Below, piece by piece: positions 16,159-28,800 of a stretch of DNA of 32,531 nucleotides. Both the position numbers and the translations under genes were made by a program. Under the pieces are notes generated by a model. That model worked only from the letters and a program-made list of their open reading frames with translations. It was not told the origin of the DNA and did no database searches. Position 1 is the stretch's first letter. Each line of letters starts with the position of its first letter. The stretch is from Clostridia bacterium (GTDB taxonomy: Bacteria > Bacillota > Clostridia > TANB77 > CAG-508): assembly GCA_017410505.1 (NCBI GenBank), contig JAFQQR010000018.1, positions 1 to 32,531 on the forward strand. The letters run 5' to 3'.

Positions 16159-16579
16159 TATTTTTATTCTCCTTGTTGTTATCTTTCATAATTTCTGCAA
16201 TTTTGGCAACATTTAATAAATTCATGTAATTGTCAAATTTTCCTTTTTTGCTGTCTCGTAGGTATGGTTTTAGAGAATTTAATAAATTTGCTCTGGGGTC
16301 GTCTTTTGAGTTTTGTACTTTTCCAAGAACTGAGGACATTTTCATTATTGTATTCATGTCTATGTTGCTAAGATCAAAGTTGCTATTATTATTGTTATTG
16401 TTAGAACTTGAATTATTAGGGCTACGTGATTCTTGGGTATTGTTAATATTTTCTTGATTAGATAACATTTTTGAAAAATTTTGAATCATTTCCGGAGAAA
16501 TACTAGAAATAGCTTCTGAAATATTTCCGTTATCAACCATATTTTTAATATTATTCATTGTGTTTTCATCAATATTCAT
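16151..16579 (-). CDS. Unrecognised Asn-rich small protein
   Basis: A 142-residue soluble protein with a helical N-terminus (MNIDENTMNNIKNMVDNGNI ... PEMIQNFSKMLS), a low-complexity Asn/Ser stretch (about residues 50-65) and a helical C-terminus (LLNSLKPYLRDSKKGKFDNY ... AKIAEIMK). I chose ATG 16579, 6 nt after GAGGTG. It is the first gene of a two-gene unit with the membrane-tailed protein downstream. The tail pattern 'LLNSLKPYLRD-K' recalls small Clostridia proteins found beside spore genes; this is only a weak impression. It lies divergent from spoIIE, with the type 1 element in the 521-nt gap. Confidence 0.72.
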   Translation of the reverse strand: MNIDENTMNNIKNMVDNGNISEAISSISPEMIQNFSKMLSNQENINNTQESRSPNNSSSNNNNNNSNFDLSNIDMNTIMKMSSVLGKVQNSKDDPRANLLNSLKPYLRDSKKGKFDNYMNLLNVAKIAEIMKDNNKENKNNV

Positions 16580-16702
16580 TATTATCACCTCTTCTATAAG
16601 TATATTATGGGAATTTTTATATATGTAATATAATATTTATTATATGAATTTTTATGGAAATTGTTACTGTTTTAAAAGTTCTAGCGATATGTATTAATTA
16701 TA

Positions 16703-16888
16703 GTTCAGCACAAATACAGATACATATATATTAAAATGTAGTGACGCGCAGTTTGGAAGGACACAAATTCATACAGATCAACCAGATTAACTCTTCAAAC
16801 TCTGAAATACAAACATCTTACTCATATGATTAGTCCGACCAGTAAGGAACGGAATTTTAATATATATGTATCTGTATTTGTGCTGAAC
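16703..16888. repeat. Long inverted-repeat element, type 1, copy 2
   Basis: Perfect 35-nt arms (16703-16737 and 16854-16888) around a 116-nt core (16738-16853). The core read on the minus strand differs from the core at 1360-1475 in 5 of 116 positions, so the element lies inverted relative to copy 1. Arm bases that differ between the copies (GCTCAA versus GCACAA) have changed on both sides together, so each copy keeps a perfect stem. The outer parts of the arms seen in copy 1 are decayed here, and I found no clear target duplication. Confidence 0.85.
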
Positions 16889-16932
16889 GGCAACAATTAT
16901 TCTCAAGAAAAAAGCTAAAAATATTGCATTTT

Positions 16933-16960
16933 TTGATAATTTGTAATAAAATAATATACA
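16933..16960 (+). promoter_or_regulatory. Candidate promoter of spoIIE
   Basis: TTGATA (16933-16938), a 16-nt spacer, and TATACA (16955-16960). The leader to the ATG at 17101 would be about 135 nt and holds an 8-bp inverted repeat CTTTTTTA/TAAAAAAG (17015-17040). Early sporulation control by Spo0A is expected from the family, but no perfect 0A box is visible. Confidence 0.45.
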
Positions 16961-17100
16961 CAAAAGGAGAGAAAATAGAAAAATTGAAAATTATGTATCA
17001 CATATTGTAAAAAACTTTTTTAAATAGCTTTCTAAAAAAGACAAAAAATACAAAGGACAAGTAGTAAAATGATGCTATAAAAGTTTAAGAGGTGATAAGG

Positions 17101-19533
17101 ATGTTTCAAAATATAAATGAGAGTATGATGGGTAGAAGAGAGTATAGGGAAAATAGGAACGAAAGAAAAAAAGTAGATCTGTTTACAAATGTTTTATTAG
17201 CAAAAAATATACCAATTTATGTAATAGCATTTATGATTTCGATGGTTGGAATTACGGGAGAAGTTTCACCATTTAGTATTAGTATTTTGGGAGCTTGTAT
17301 TTCAAATTCGATTCCTTTGTTGGGAGTTGTAGTTGCTAGCATCATAGGTAGTGGAATAAAATTTGGAATAAATGGATTGTTAGGATATATATTATCGGCT
17401 TTGCTTTTGATTATAACTATGTTTTTGGTAAAGCCTAGGTGTAATGATGATGAGAAAAATGAAAAAGTCAGATTGGCAAAAAATATTTTTGTAGCAACAA
17501 TAGTAATACAATTGTCTAATGTTGGAATAAGCGGTTTTACTTTGTACGATATTTTATCAGCGATATCTTTTTCTATAATTGCAGTTGTGTTTTATAAGAT
17601 ATTTGTAAATTCAATAATTGCAGTAAGAGATTTTTATGAAGGAAAAGCGTTTTCAATTGAAGAGATTTTAGGGGCAAGCTTAATGCTTGCGATATCAATT
17701 GGAGCATTTGGAGAATTAAGTGTTTTTGGTTTTTCGATAAGAAATATTTTGAGTATATTAATTGTATTAGTTTTAGGTTGGAAAAATGGAGTGTTGGTTG
17801 GAACAACGGCAGGAGTAACAATAGGAGTGACACTTGGTGTTATAACTTCTTCTGATCCTATAATGGTTGCAGCATATGCAATTTCTGGTATGATAGCTGG
17901 TGTATTGAATAGGTTTGGAAGAGTGGGTGTTATAATAGGTTTTTGCTTAGGTAATATTATTTTAGCTTATGTGTCTAATGGGTATACTGTGGAATTGATT
18001 CATTTTAAAGAAATATTGATAGCGTCTATTGGGCTTTTAGCAGTACCAAAATCTATAAAAATAAATATTGAAGAATTTATGGGTGGTTCTAAATTATTAC
18101 CTACATTTCCAGAGGGAGCTTTGAATAAAAGTAAAGAGACTGCGGAGAGATTAAACAATGTTTCTGAAACAATTAAAGAAATGGCTAAAACATATAAAAT
18201 GGAAAAAAATCAAGTACATGAACATCCAATACAATCTAATAAAGATATATTTATTTCAGAATTACTAGATAATTTAAGTGGTTATGAAAATAATATGTTG
18301 TACGAAGATATGTCTAATACAGAAGGTGAAATAGTTAATGAAATTTTTAAGTTATTGATTGATAAACAAGAAATTAATAGAGAACAATTATTAGATATTT
18401 TTGCTAGATGTAATAGTTATATAGTAGGTTTTGATGATAATCAGATAAGTGAATATCTTGAAAATAATATTTTACAGATGGTTAGGGTTATTAATATGTC
18501 ATATAAGATTAGTAAATCAAATTTTATATGGCAAAAGAGATTTGAAGAAAATAAGAAAAATGTAGAAACACAATTGCAAGGAGTCTCAAAGGCAATTTCA
18601 GATATAGCTGAAAATATAGAAAGAAATATAAAAAATGAAGAACAGTATAGTAAAGAAAAGAAACAGATTGTAGAATTATTAAAACAAAAAGATATAGAGT
18701 TGCAAGAAATTTCAATACAAAGCGAAGGTAGATTTTTAATAGAAATATATATGGAAAAATCAAATAATACAGATATCCAATATATTGAGAAGATACTTAC
18801 AGATGTTTTAAATGAAAAAATAGTATTCAATCAAGAAGCTAGCTTGGGAACTAGATTAAATTTCTTGTCTGATGATAAATTTGTTTTAGCTATTGGAAGT
18901 TCTGAAACTACAAAAAGTAATAGTAGTATTTCAGGTGATTGTGTATTAAATATAAGATTGAAAGATGGTAAATATTTAGTTGCTTTAAGTGATGGAATGG
19001 GTTCAGGAGAAGATGCTAGACAAAGTAGTAATAAAGCGTTAAAAATGCTTGAAAATTTATTATTGTCAGGATTTGATAAAAATACGTCTATTGAGTTAAT
19101 AAATTCAAGTTTAATAAATCAAAATGAAGAAATATTTGCAACATTAGATATAGCAATTATTGATTTATATAAAGGTAATATTGAATTTATTAAAAGTGGA
19201 GCTTGTCCTACTTATATAAAAGAAAAAAATAAAGTACAAATAATTAAAGCAAATTCGCTTCCAGCAGGAATTATAAATGATGCGAATTTACAATTATTTG
19301 ATAGAGATATAAGTGCTGGAGAGATTATGCTTATGTGCTCAGATGGAATTTTAGATTCAAATGTTGAATATAAAAACAAAGAATTATGGATTAAATACTT
19401 GTTGGAAGACATAGATACAACTAATACTAAGAGAATTGCAGATTTAATTTTAAGTGAAGCAATTGACAATAATTATGGAGTTGCTAAAGATGATATGAGC
19501 GTGGTTGTTTGTAAGTTTTTAAATAAGGAATAA
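17101..19533 (+). CDS. spoIIE: Stage II sporulation protein E (SpoIIE phosphatase)
   Basis: Membrane-bound PP2C-type serine phosphatase that dephosphorylates the anti-anti-sigma factor SpoIIAA and so switches on SigF in the forespore. The 810 residues have about ten TM helices (about 35-325), a central helical/coiled region (about 335-560) that in Bacillus binds FtsZ, and a C-terminal phosphatase domain with the metal-binding motifs SDGMGSGEDA (D631) and CSDGILDSN (D748) intact. Start ATG 17101 follows GAGGTG at the right distance; an upstream GTG at 17092 lies within that site. It stands alone, closed by a strong terminator. Confidence 0.96.
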   Translation: MFQNINESMMGRREYRENRNERKKVDLFTNVLLAKNIPIYVIAFMISMVGITGEVSPFSISILGACISNSIPLLGVVVASIIGSGIKFGINGLLGYILSALLLIITMFLVKPRCNDDEKNEKVRLAKNIFVATIVIQLSNVGISGFTLYDILSAISFSIIAVVFYKIFVNSIIAVRDFYEGKAFSIEEILGASLMLAISIGAFGELSVFGFSIRNILSILIVLVLGWKNGVLVGTTAGVTIGVTLGVITSSDPIMVAAYAISGMIAGVLNRFGRVGVIIGFCLGNIILAYVSNGYTVELIHFKEILIASIGLLAVPKSIKINIEEFMGGSKLLPTFPEGALNKSKETAERLNNVSETIKEMAKTYKMEKNQVHEHPIQSNKDIFISELLDNLSGYENNMLYEDMSNTEGEIVNEIFKLLIDKQEINREQLLDIFARCNSYIVGFDDNQISEYLENNILQMVRVINMSYKISKSNFIWQKRFEENKKNVETQLQGVSKAISDIAENIERNIKNEEQYSKEKKQIVELLKQKDIELQEISIQSEGRFLIEIYMEKSNNTDIQYIEKILTDVLNEKIVFNQEASLGTRLNFLSDDKFVLAIGSSETTKSNSSISGDCVLNIRLKDGKYLVALSDGMGSGEDARQSSNKALKMLENLLLSGFDKNTSIELINSSLINQNEEIFATLDIAIIDLYKGNIEFIKSGACPTYIKEKNKVQIIKANSLPAGIINDANLQLFDRDISAGEIMLMCSDGILDSNVEYKNKELWIKYLLEDIDTTNTKRIADLILSEAIDNNYGVAKDDMSVVVCKFLNKE

Positions 19534-19542
19534 ATAATTTAA

Positions 19543-19592
19543 TACAAAGATAAGGATATATTTATGATGAATAAATATATCCTTATTTTTGT
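19543..19592 (+). terminator. Terminator of spoIIE
   Basis: ATAAGGATATATTTAT pairs perfectly with its inverse across a GATGA loop; the stem is about 21 bp with outer bases and is followed by a T-rich stretch. The following 264 nt to the giant gene are AT-rich with no ORF; I see no confident promoter or riboswitch there. Confidence 0.88.
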
Positions 19593-19856
19593 GTTGAATT
19601 TGGATATATAAAATGATTTTTTTACGGAAATAAGGGAAAATAATTCGTTAATTAAAAATAATCTTATTAAATTACAAAAATGACTTTAAAATGTCATAAA
19701 AATGTAAAAAAACAAGTCGAATAGCAAAAAAAGACAATCCGTAAGTAAGAAAAAACTTAAAAAAAAACAGCCGAAAAAGCCCCATTTACAACATATTATA
19801 AAAAAAGTAAAATAAAAGAGATAAAAAATAAAGAAAAGGGTAGTTGGTGAGGAAAG

Positions 19857-22800
19857 ATGAAAGAAAAAACAAACAAGTACAAATGGAGAATAATTGGCTC
19901 AGTAGGAATACTAGTAATTCTTTTGGTATTACTAGCTGTATGGACATGTAGAAATACTAACCAAACAGGATCTATTAGTCCAGAATTAGCAAGAGCTATG
20001 AATTATGCAGAATTTGAAGAAGGAGATGACGCTGTAGAAGGAACTGATAATGTAAAATTCAGTGCATTCTTTTTGCGTGATTTAGATGGAGATGATTATG
20101 CCGAAAAATTAAAAGGGACTTGTAAAGAAATAGGAAATACAGATGTCTTGTATATGGAAGTTAATGTCCAAACTGCAGGATTTTTAAAAGATGCCAAAAT
20201 TCAAATAAATGGGCAGAATTTCTATTTACAAACAGCTTTAGTTAAAGACAATGAATTAAAAAATAATTACATTGGAAATAATATCAAACAAATAGAATTT
20301 AACCAATTGGCAAGTGGTACACAAAAATTAATAACAGGTGTAGTAAGAAGTGGTGATTATAGTTCTACTTCTAATATAGCAAGAGCAATTGGTGATAATA
20401 TAAATAACTATAGCAGAGAAGACAATGAAATTATTTTAACAGGAACATATGTAGATGAAGATGGTAATGAAACACCAATCACAAAAAAAGTTGATTTAAC
20501 TGTAGATTGGTATGGAACAGCTAAAGCTAGCTTTTATAATACAAAGCAAACTTACCGTACATTATATAGTGCTATTGATGAAAGTAATCAAATAATTAAG
20601 TTGGATTTTGCTATAAATATAGCGGAAACAGAAAAAAAATTAATTCTTAGCAAATCTTATGTTGAAGGAGTAATACCAGAGTTAAACGGATATGCTCCAA
20701 GTGAAGTAATTTTAGTAGATGGTAATGCTAATTTTATTTATGATGAAGAGACTAGAGCTTTTACAATACAAAAAGAAGCAACAATTGATAGTACAGGAAA
20801 TATTATAGATGCTGTAGATAAAAGTGATTCTTATAAAATTCAAGTAACATATCCACTAGAAGCATACAAAGAAATAGGAGTAGAATCAGTAGAATTAAGA
20901 GTTCCAGTACAAACTTATTATGAAGGATATAATAATGCAAATACAGAATTTAAAAATCCATATACTACTAATAAGGCAAAAGCTACTGTTCAAGCAACTA
21001 TTGTTCCTGATTACAATAAAGAAGAAATAGGGGTAATAAGAACAAGTTTTCAAGTAAAAGTTGGAAAAAATATAAATTCACGTCAAGTTGTATCAAAAGA
21101 AAAACCATTAAGAATATATAATGGTATATCAGATAGTGAAAAAAATGATACATATTTAGTTACATGGTATGCAAATATAGGAACAGATGCACCAGTGGGT
21201 GGATTGACTATGAAAGAAACAAAAACAGGAAGTGCACAAGAAAATGATCAATTTATAAAAACAGATAGTACTACAGAAAGCATGGAGAATGTAACTAAAA
21301 ATGTGGGAATTTATTTTGGTGATACTGAAAATTTATTGGGAGAAGATGGATGGATTAAAGTATATAATGATGAGACAGATGAATTATTAGTGACATTTGA
21401 TGAAACAAATTTGAATGAATTTACAAATGGTAATCCATATGAATATGAAACACCAGTGAAACATATACGTCTAGAAACAAGTACAACAAAAAGTTCAGGA
21501 TTTATATATGTTTATAATGTAAAAGAATTAGATGATGATTATATAACTACAAATTATACAGAAGAAGAATTTGAAAATTTACAATACATAAAATCATCAT
21601 TAGCACTATATCTTGGAAATGATTATATGGGAGGAGACGTGGCACAAGCAGTTTATCAAGAACCATATTCAATTGCAAATATAGGAATTAGTAAAAATTC
21701 AATATCAACACAACAAACAGAAGAAAATGAAAAAATAACTATTAAAGCTGTAGCAAATGAAAATTATAATCAAGTTAAATGGGAAAATGGAAGCTTCTTA
21801 GTAAAATTACCACCAGAAATTATTTTAGCAGAAATTAATGATGTTACAATTAATAATACTTATGTTCAAATAACAAGTTATGAGGTTATAGAACAAGATG
21901 GAATTCAATTTATAAAAATAAATACAGAAAATACAAAAGCACAAACTTATAATATAACAATTGATGCCAACTTAACACCAGACCCAAGATTATCATCAAC
22001 AGCAGCAGAGATTGAATTGTATGCAAGTAATGGAGCAGTAAGTAGTTATTCTAATGAAGTAGATGATATTTATGATATAAATGATAATTTAAATACACAA
22101 GAAAAAGTAAATAAATCAAGTGCTACTATTAATCTTATTGCACCAAATTCTTTATTAACAAGTCAAACAGCAACTAATTATGATGAAAAGGGAAGTATAA
22201 CAGTTTCACCACAAGTATCAGAAATTAAACCAATTTATTCAGTAGTTGATAAAGAAGAAAATACAGCTGATATAGGAGTACAAATTAAAAATAATTATAC
22301 AGGTACAATTAGTGAACTTACTATATTAGGGAAAATTCCATTTGAAGGAAATACCTATGTTATTAGTGGAAGAGATATGGGTTCTATGTTTACTACAAAA
22401 ATGACAAGTGACGGAATCCAAATTCCAGAAGAGTTACAAGGAAAAGTAACAGTATATTATTCAGAAAATGAAAATCCAGGAAAAGAATTGGATAATTCAG
22501 AAAATGGATGGAATGTAGCTGATGATGTATCAAATTGGGATAATATAAAAACATTCTTAATTGACTTTAATGATGATTATGTAATGGACATAGGAAAAGA
22601 ATATGAATTTAAATATACAATAAAAATACCAAATGGTATAAATTATAATCAACTTGCATTTAGTAATCATGGAGTTTTCTTTAGTCTAGATACAGAAGCA
22701 GGAAAATATAAAACACAAATCGAACCAAATAGATTAGGTTTTGCAATAGTAGATAAATATAATTTAGAACTTTCAAAATATCAAGCTGGAAAAGATAAAC

Positions 22801-25800
22801 TAATACAAGGAGCAACTTATAGAGTAGTTGAAGAAGGACAAAATGCAGGAAAAACAGCTGTTACAAATACTGAAGGAAAATTAACAATAAAAAATTTATA
22901 TGCAGAAAAAATTTATGCTATTAAAGAAATTAAAACTCCAGATGATTATGACTTAAATGAAGATGTAGTAAAAATTATAGGACATGTAAATGATTCTGGG
23001 GAATTAACAGTAGAGAAACTAGAAGGAACAACTAGAGAAGATGTTAGTGTAGAGAAAAATGAAGGTGAAAATTATAAAGCGGTAGTAAAAGTAGAAGATG
23101 AAGCAAAAGCAAGACTAAGAATAGTAAAAAAAGAGAAGGGAACAGAGAACTTAATACAAGGAGTTCGTTATAAAATAACAGGAGCAGGTTTACCAGAAAG
23201 TGGATTATCTAGAACAACTCAATCAAATGGAGAAACAAGATTAAGTGGCCTAAAAGTAAATGAGGAATACACTTTGCAAGAAGTAAAAGCAGATGGATAT
23301 TATTTAGCGAGCCCAGTAAAAGTTAAATTGGTAAATGATGATGGAACATATGAATTGCAAGTTATAGAAGGAGAAGTAAAAGAAAGTTCAGTAACAGAAG
23401 AAGATAGTTTACCAATTGGTAATGTGACAATAGAAGGCGAGAAAATACCAACTTATAGTTTAGAGATTACAAAAATAAAGAAAATCATAGATGTTAATGC
23501 AAGTACAGATGAAGATGTTGCACAAGGTGGATTAGCAACTCAAATAGAAACATTAGCAGGAGCTAAGTTTGAATTATATAAAGGTAACAAAGAGATAGGA
23601 GAATATATAACAGGAGAAGATGGAAAATTAGTTATCAACAATTTGTATCAATATGTGGAAGGAAAAGATGAAAATGCAACTTATACTTTAAAAGAAGTTT
23701 TAGCACCAGTAGGATATGCAAAAGTAAAAGATATAACATTTAAAGTTCAAGAAGTAGATGGAGAATTACAATTCCAAGCAGAAGATGATACAGAAAGAAA
23801 CTATACATCAGAGGGAAGTACACTTAAATTACAAATAGCAGATAGCCCATCATTTAGATTGGTAAAAAAAGATAAAGAAACTCAGGAAATAATACCAAAT
23901 GTAAAATTTGCAATATATAATGTGGAAAATGGAGAACAACCAGCAAAAGATAGTAAAGGTGAAATTTTAGGTACAAAAGAAGTTATTGATGGAAAAGAAT
24001 ATTATACTGTAACAACTAATGAAAATGGAGAGATAACTGCAGATTTACAAGAAGGATTATACAAAGCTGTTGAAGTGCAAGCTCCAGATAAATATGATAT
24101 TTCAAATCAAACATACTATTTTGGAATAGGTGCATCAAGAGAAGGCGAAGAAGATATGCAAGTAACAGAGGCGTTTTATGTAGTAGATTTTGATGCAATA
24201 ATAAGTATGAGTGATGGAGGATATATAGTAGGAGGAACTTTCAGTACGGATACAATCCAAGTTGGAGACGAGATTTTAACATCTGCAGGAAGCGACGATA
24301 TAGTGATAGCTAAATATAATGCAGATGATGAAGTAGAATGGGCGAGAAGTATAGGAGGAAGTGATTATGAAAGTATTTACTCAATAGCAGAAACAAGTGA
24401 TGGAGGGTGTATAGTAGGAGGGTCATTTAGAAGTGGTACAATTCAAGTAGGAAATGAAACGTTAACAAATCTTGCATCAAGTAGCGATGATGCAATGATA
24501 ATTGAATATTCTGCAGAAGGAGAAGTAGAGTGGGCAACAAGTATAGGAGATGAATATTATCAATATGACTATATTTATTCAGTAAAAGAGACAAGTGATG
24601 GAGGCTTGATAGTAGGAGGAGCTTTTGAAAGTGAGACTATTCAATTAGGAAATATAACGCTAACTAATGGAGATTCAGCATATACTGATGCAATGATAAT
24701 AAAATATACTGCAGAAAGAGAAGTAGAATGGGCAAGAAGCATAGGTGCGGTGGTGCCTAATGTTAATAATCGTGATGAGTATATTGAGTCAGTAATGGAG
24801 ACAAATGATGGAGGATATTTAGCAGCTGGTTCATTTGAAAGTGGTACAATTCAAGTAGGAAATGAAACTTTAACGAATGCAGAAAATAATGTTGATGGAA
24901 TGATAATTAAGTATAATGAGGAAGGCGAAGTAGACTGGGTAAAAAGAGTAGGAGGAAGTGGTTATGACTATATTTATTCAGCAACAATAACGAGTGATGG
25001 AGGAATAATTGCAAGAGGCTCTATTACTTATCAAAGTCGTACTTCATTTCAAATAGGAAACGAAACACTAGAGCTAGAGGATTATGGGTCAATAATAATT
25101 AAAATTGATGCAGAAGGAATTACAGAGTGGGTAAGGGCTTCAGAAGATATTGAAACAATAATAGAAACAAGTGATGGAGGCTATATAGCAGGAGCTAGAT
25201 TTGAGGGTACGATTCAAGTAGGAAATGAAACACTAACGAGTGTAGGATCTAATGATGTAATGATAATCAAATATTCTGCAAAAGGAGAAGTAGAGTGGAC
25301 AAAAAGTATAGGAGGAAGCGCCCAAGACTATGTTTATTCAGTGGCTGAGCTAAGTGATGGGAGCTATATAGCAGGAGTACTTCTTCAGGGCACAATTCAA
25401 GTAGAAGCGGGAAAGAAAATTTTAACTAGTTCAGGGAGTGTTATATTGAAATATGAAATGGAAGAAACCCCTAATATAGTAGAAAAACAAGAAATAAGCA
25501 TAGGAGAAACTGATAGTGATGAGATTAACTCAGTGGCTGAAACAAGTGATGGAGGTTACATAGCAGGAGGATATTTTAAAAGTAGTACAATACAAGTAGG
25601 GAATGAAATATTAACGAATGTAAGCTCAGGAAATGCTGATGGAATGATAACCAAATATAATGCAGAAGACGAAGTAGAGTGGACAAGAAGTATAGGAGGA
25701 AGTGATAATGACTTTATTAAATCAGTATTAGGAACAAGTGATGGAGGCTACATAGTAGGAGGAGTATTTTCTAGTAGCATAATCCAGATAGAAAATGAAA

Positions 25801-28800
25801 CGCTAACAAATGCAGGAAGTTCTGATGGAATGATAATAAAATATACAGCAAAAGGCGAAGTTGAGTGGACAAAAAATATAGGAGGAAGCTCTGACGAAGA
25901 AATTAATTCAGTAGCGGAAACAAGCGATGGTGGTTATATAGTAGTAGGAGGATTTTCTAGTAGTACAATCCAAGTTGGAAATGAAACATTAACAAATGCA
26001 GGAAGTTCTGATGGAATGATAATCAAATATTCTGCAGAAGGTGAAGTAGAGTGGGTAAGAAGTGTAGGAGGAAATGATGCTGATTGTATTAAATCAGTGA
26101 CAGAAATGACTGATGGTGGAATAATTGTAGGAGGAGAATTCAAAAGTAGCACAATTCAAGTAGGAAATGAAACACTAACGAATCTAACTCCAGAATATTT
26201 TTCAGAAAGAACTTTTGATGGAATGATAATCAAATATACTGCAGAAGGAGAAGTAGAGTGGGCAAAAATTATAGGGGGATCTTATGATGACGGAATTAAC
26301 TCAGTAAAAAGAACTGGTGATGGAGGTTTCATAGCAGGAGGATATTTTGAAAGCTATACGGTTCAAGTCGGAAATGAAACACTAAGAAACTCAAGTTATT
26401 ATTATACTAGTGATGGAATGATAATCAAATATAATGCAGAAGGAGAAGTAGAATTTGTCAAAAAAATAGGTGGACAAGGCAATGACTATATTAATTCAGT
26501 ATTAGAAACAATTGATAAAGGGATAGTACTAGGAGGAAGCTTTGAAAGTAGTTCAATCCAAATAGGAAATGAAACATTAACAAATGCAGGGAATTATGGT
26601 ATTGATGATGGAATGATAATTAAATATTATGAAGAAGGCGGAGTAGAGTTTGCTAAAAGTATAGGTGGAACTGGAGATGATATAATCAATTCAGTAATAG
26701 AAACAAAAAATGGAGCCTATGTAGCAGCAGGAAGTTTCCAAAGTAGTACGCTCCAAGTAAGAGAGGAAACATTAACAAATGCAGGATCTAGTGATGGAAT
26801 GATAGTTAGATACTTAAATGAGACAGGAGTTCCAGAAGTACAAGAAGTAATAGTAGAAAATGTTAGAAAAGAATTTAAAATTACGACAGATATAAAAGAA
26901 ATTGATGGAACAAAAGGTGGAAGTATTTCAGGAGAAGATAAAAATCCATATGAAAAAGTAAAATATGGTGATTCTAATACAAAAGAAATAAAGATGATTC
27001 CAGATGAAGGTTATGAAATAATTTCAATTACCGTAAATGGAGAAGATTATAAATTTGAAACATTAGATGATGGAACATTTACAATGCCTATGTTTACAAA
27101 CATAACAGAAGATAAGCATATAGAAGTAACATATTGTTTAATAGATAATAAAATTATTATAAATAAAGTAGATGCAGAAACAAAAGAACCATTATCAGGT
27201 GCTAAGTTTAAAATAGATCAAGTAGAAGAAAGAACAGAACCAGAAGGCGTAATAGGAGAGATACAAGCAAATGGAGAAGATTATGATAATGTAGATAGAG
27301 AAAATAAAGAAACATTAGATATAAATTTAATAGACAATGGAGCAACATATGAGAGCCCAGATACAACAGATGAGATAGAAGGTGTAGTAGGAACTTTAAC
27401 AAATAATGGAACATATTATTTTGTGGAAGAAAATGGAACATATATACCAACAAATATAGGAATAGGTGGAGTAACAGCAAACTCATATATACCAATAGAC
27501 TTAACATCTAAAACAGGGTCATATATAGTAGATATTAATGCTACGATTTCAAGTGAAAGTAGATGGGATTATGGATATGCGACAGTAACAGAAACAACAG
27601 AAGCTCCAAGCTATGATAATGAAACAGGAAGATTTATGTATATATCAGGAGAAGATGAGGCAAAAGATTATACATCAATGGCATTGGAAGGTGGAAAAAT
27701 ATACTATTTACACTTGGGTTATAGAAAAGATGGAGGTGGAGATTATTATGACGATAGAGTAACAATAAATAGTGTAAAAGTATATGAGGCGATTACTGTA
27801 ACGTGTAATTTTATAGAAAGTGATGGAAAATATGTACCAAACAATACAAATGTAATAAACACAGTAGCAAATTCATATATACCAATAGATTTAAGTTCTA
27901 AAACAGGAAAATATGCAATAGTAGTAAATGCAGAAACACAAATTAGTGGAAGTTCGGAATATTTATATGCGACAGTTGCAGAAGATACAACAGCGCCAGC
28001 ATATGATTCTAGTACAAATCAATTTATGAAAATAACTGGAACACAAACTGCAAAAGACTATGTAAAATTCTTAGATGCAGGAAAAATATATTATTTACAT
28101 CTAGGATATAAAAATGATAGTAGTTTAACAAATACAGCTGTCATAAATAGTGTAGAATTGTATCAAACTAATCTAATAAAATATAAATTTGTAGAGAGCG
28201 ATGGAAAATATGAATCAAACAATCAGGGAATAGACAATACAACAGCTAGCTCATATATACCAATAGATTTAACAAATAATACTGGAAAATATAATTTGAT
28301 TGTAAATGCTGAAATTTCAAGTGAAAATTATGATTATGGATATGTTTCAGTAACAGAAACAGAACCAACTACAGCTATAACTTATGGGTCACTTGTAAAT
28401 ATATCAGGTACAACGCAAGCTAAAGACTATAGTACTGTATTGCAAGGTGGAAAAATGTATTACTTACAGTTAGCATATTATAAAGATTCATCTACAAGTG
28501 AAGGAGAGGACAAATTTACAATAAATAGTATCCAAGTAACTTTAAATGATTCTGAACTATATCATACAGAAGTAGAATCAAATAGTGATGGTCAAGCGAT
28601 AACACAATTACCATTTGGAAAATATGCTATAACAGAAATTCAAGCACCAGAGGGATATATACTAAATGAAACACCTACAATAGTAGAATTTATAGAAGGC
28701 CAAGATAATGAATTTACAATAGAAAATGAAAAAGAATCAACTGTAACAGTACACCATTTTATTAGACAAACAACAATGAGACTTGCAGATGATGAAGTAA

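Noticed and set aside
17040..17060. Two GACAA boxes before spoIIE as Spo0A sites
   Set aside because: They miss the CG step of the consensus (TTCGACA) and the nearby TATAAA would give an almost leaderless transcript. Expected biologically, but not supported by the bases.
19593..19856. A riboswitch or other leader structure before the giant gene
   Set aside because: I found only short, weak inverted repeats (TTACGGA/TCCGTAA, ATGAC/GTCAT) and no known riboswitch core.
24186..26823. CRISPR array or satellite DNA, because of regular repeats
   Set aside because: The repeats are codon-phased, 170-210 bp long and degenerate mainly at synonymous or loop positions; they encode protein domains.
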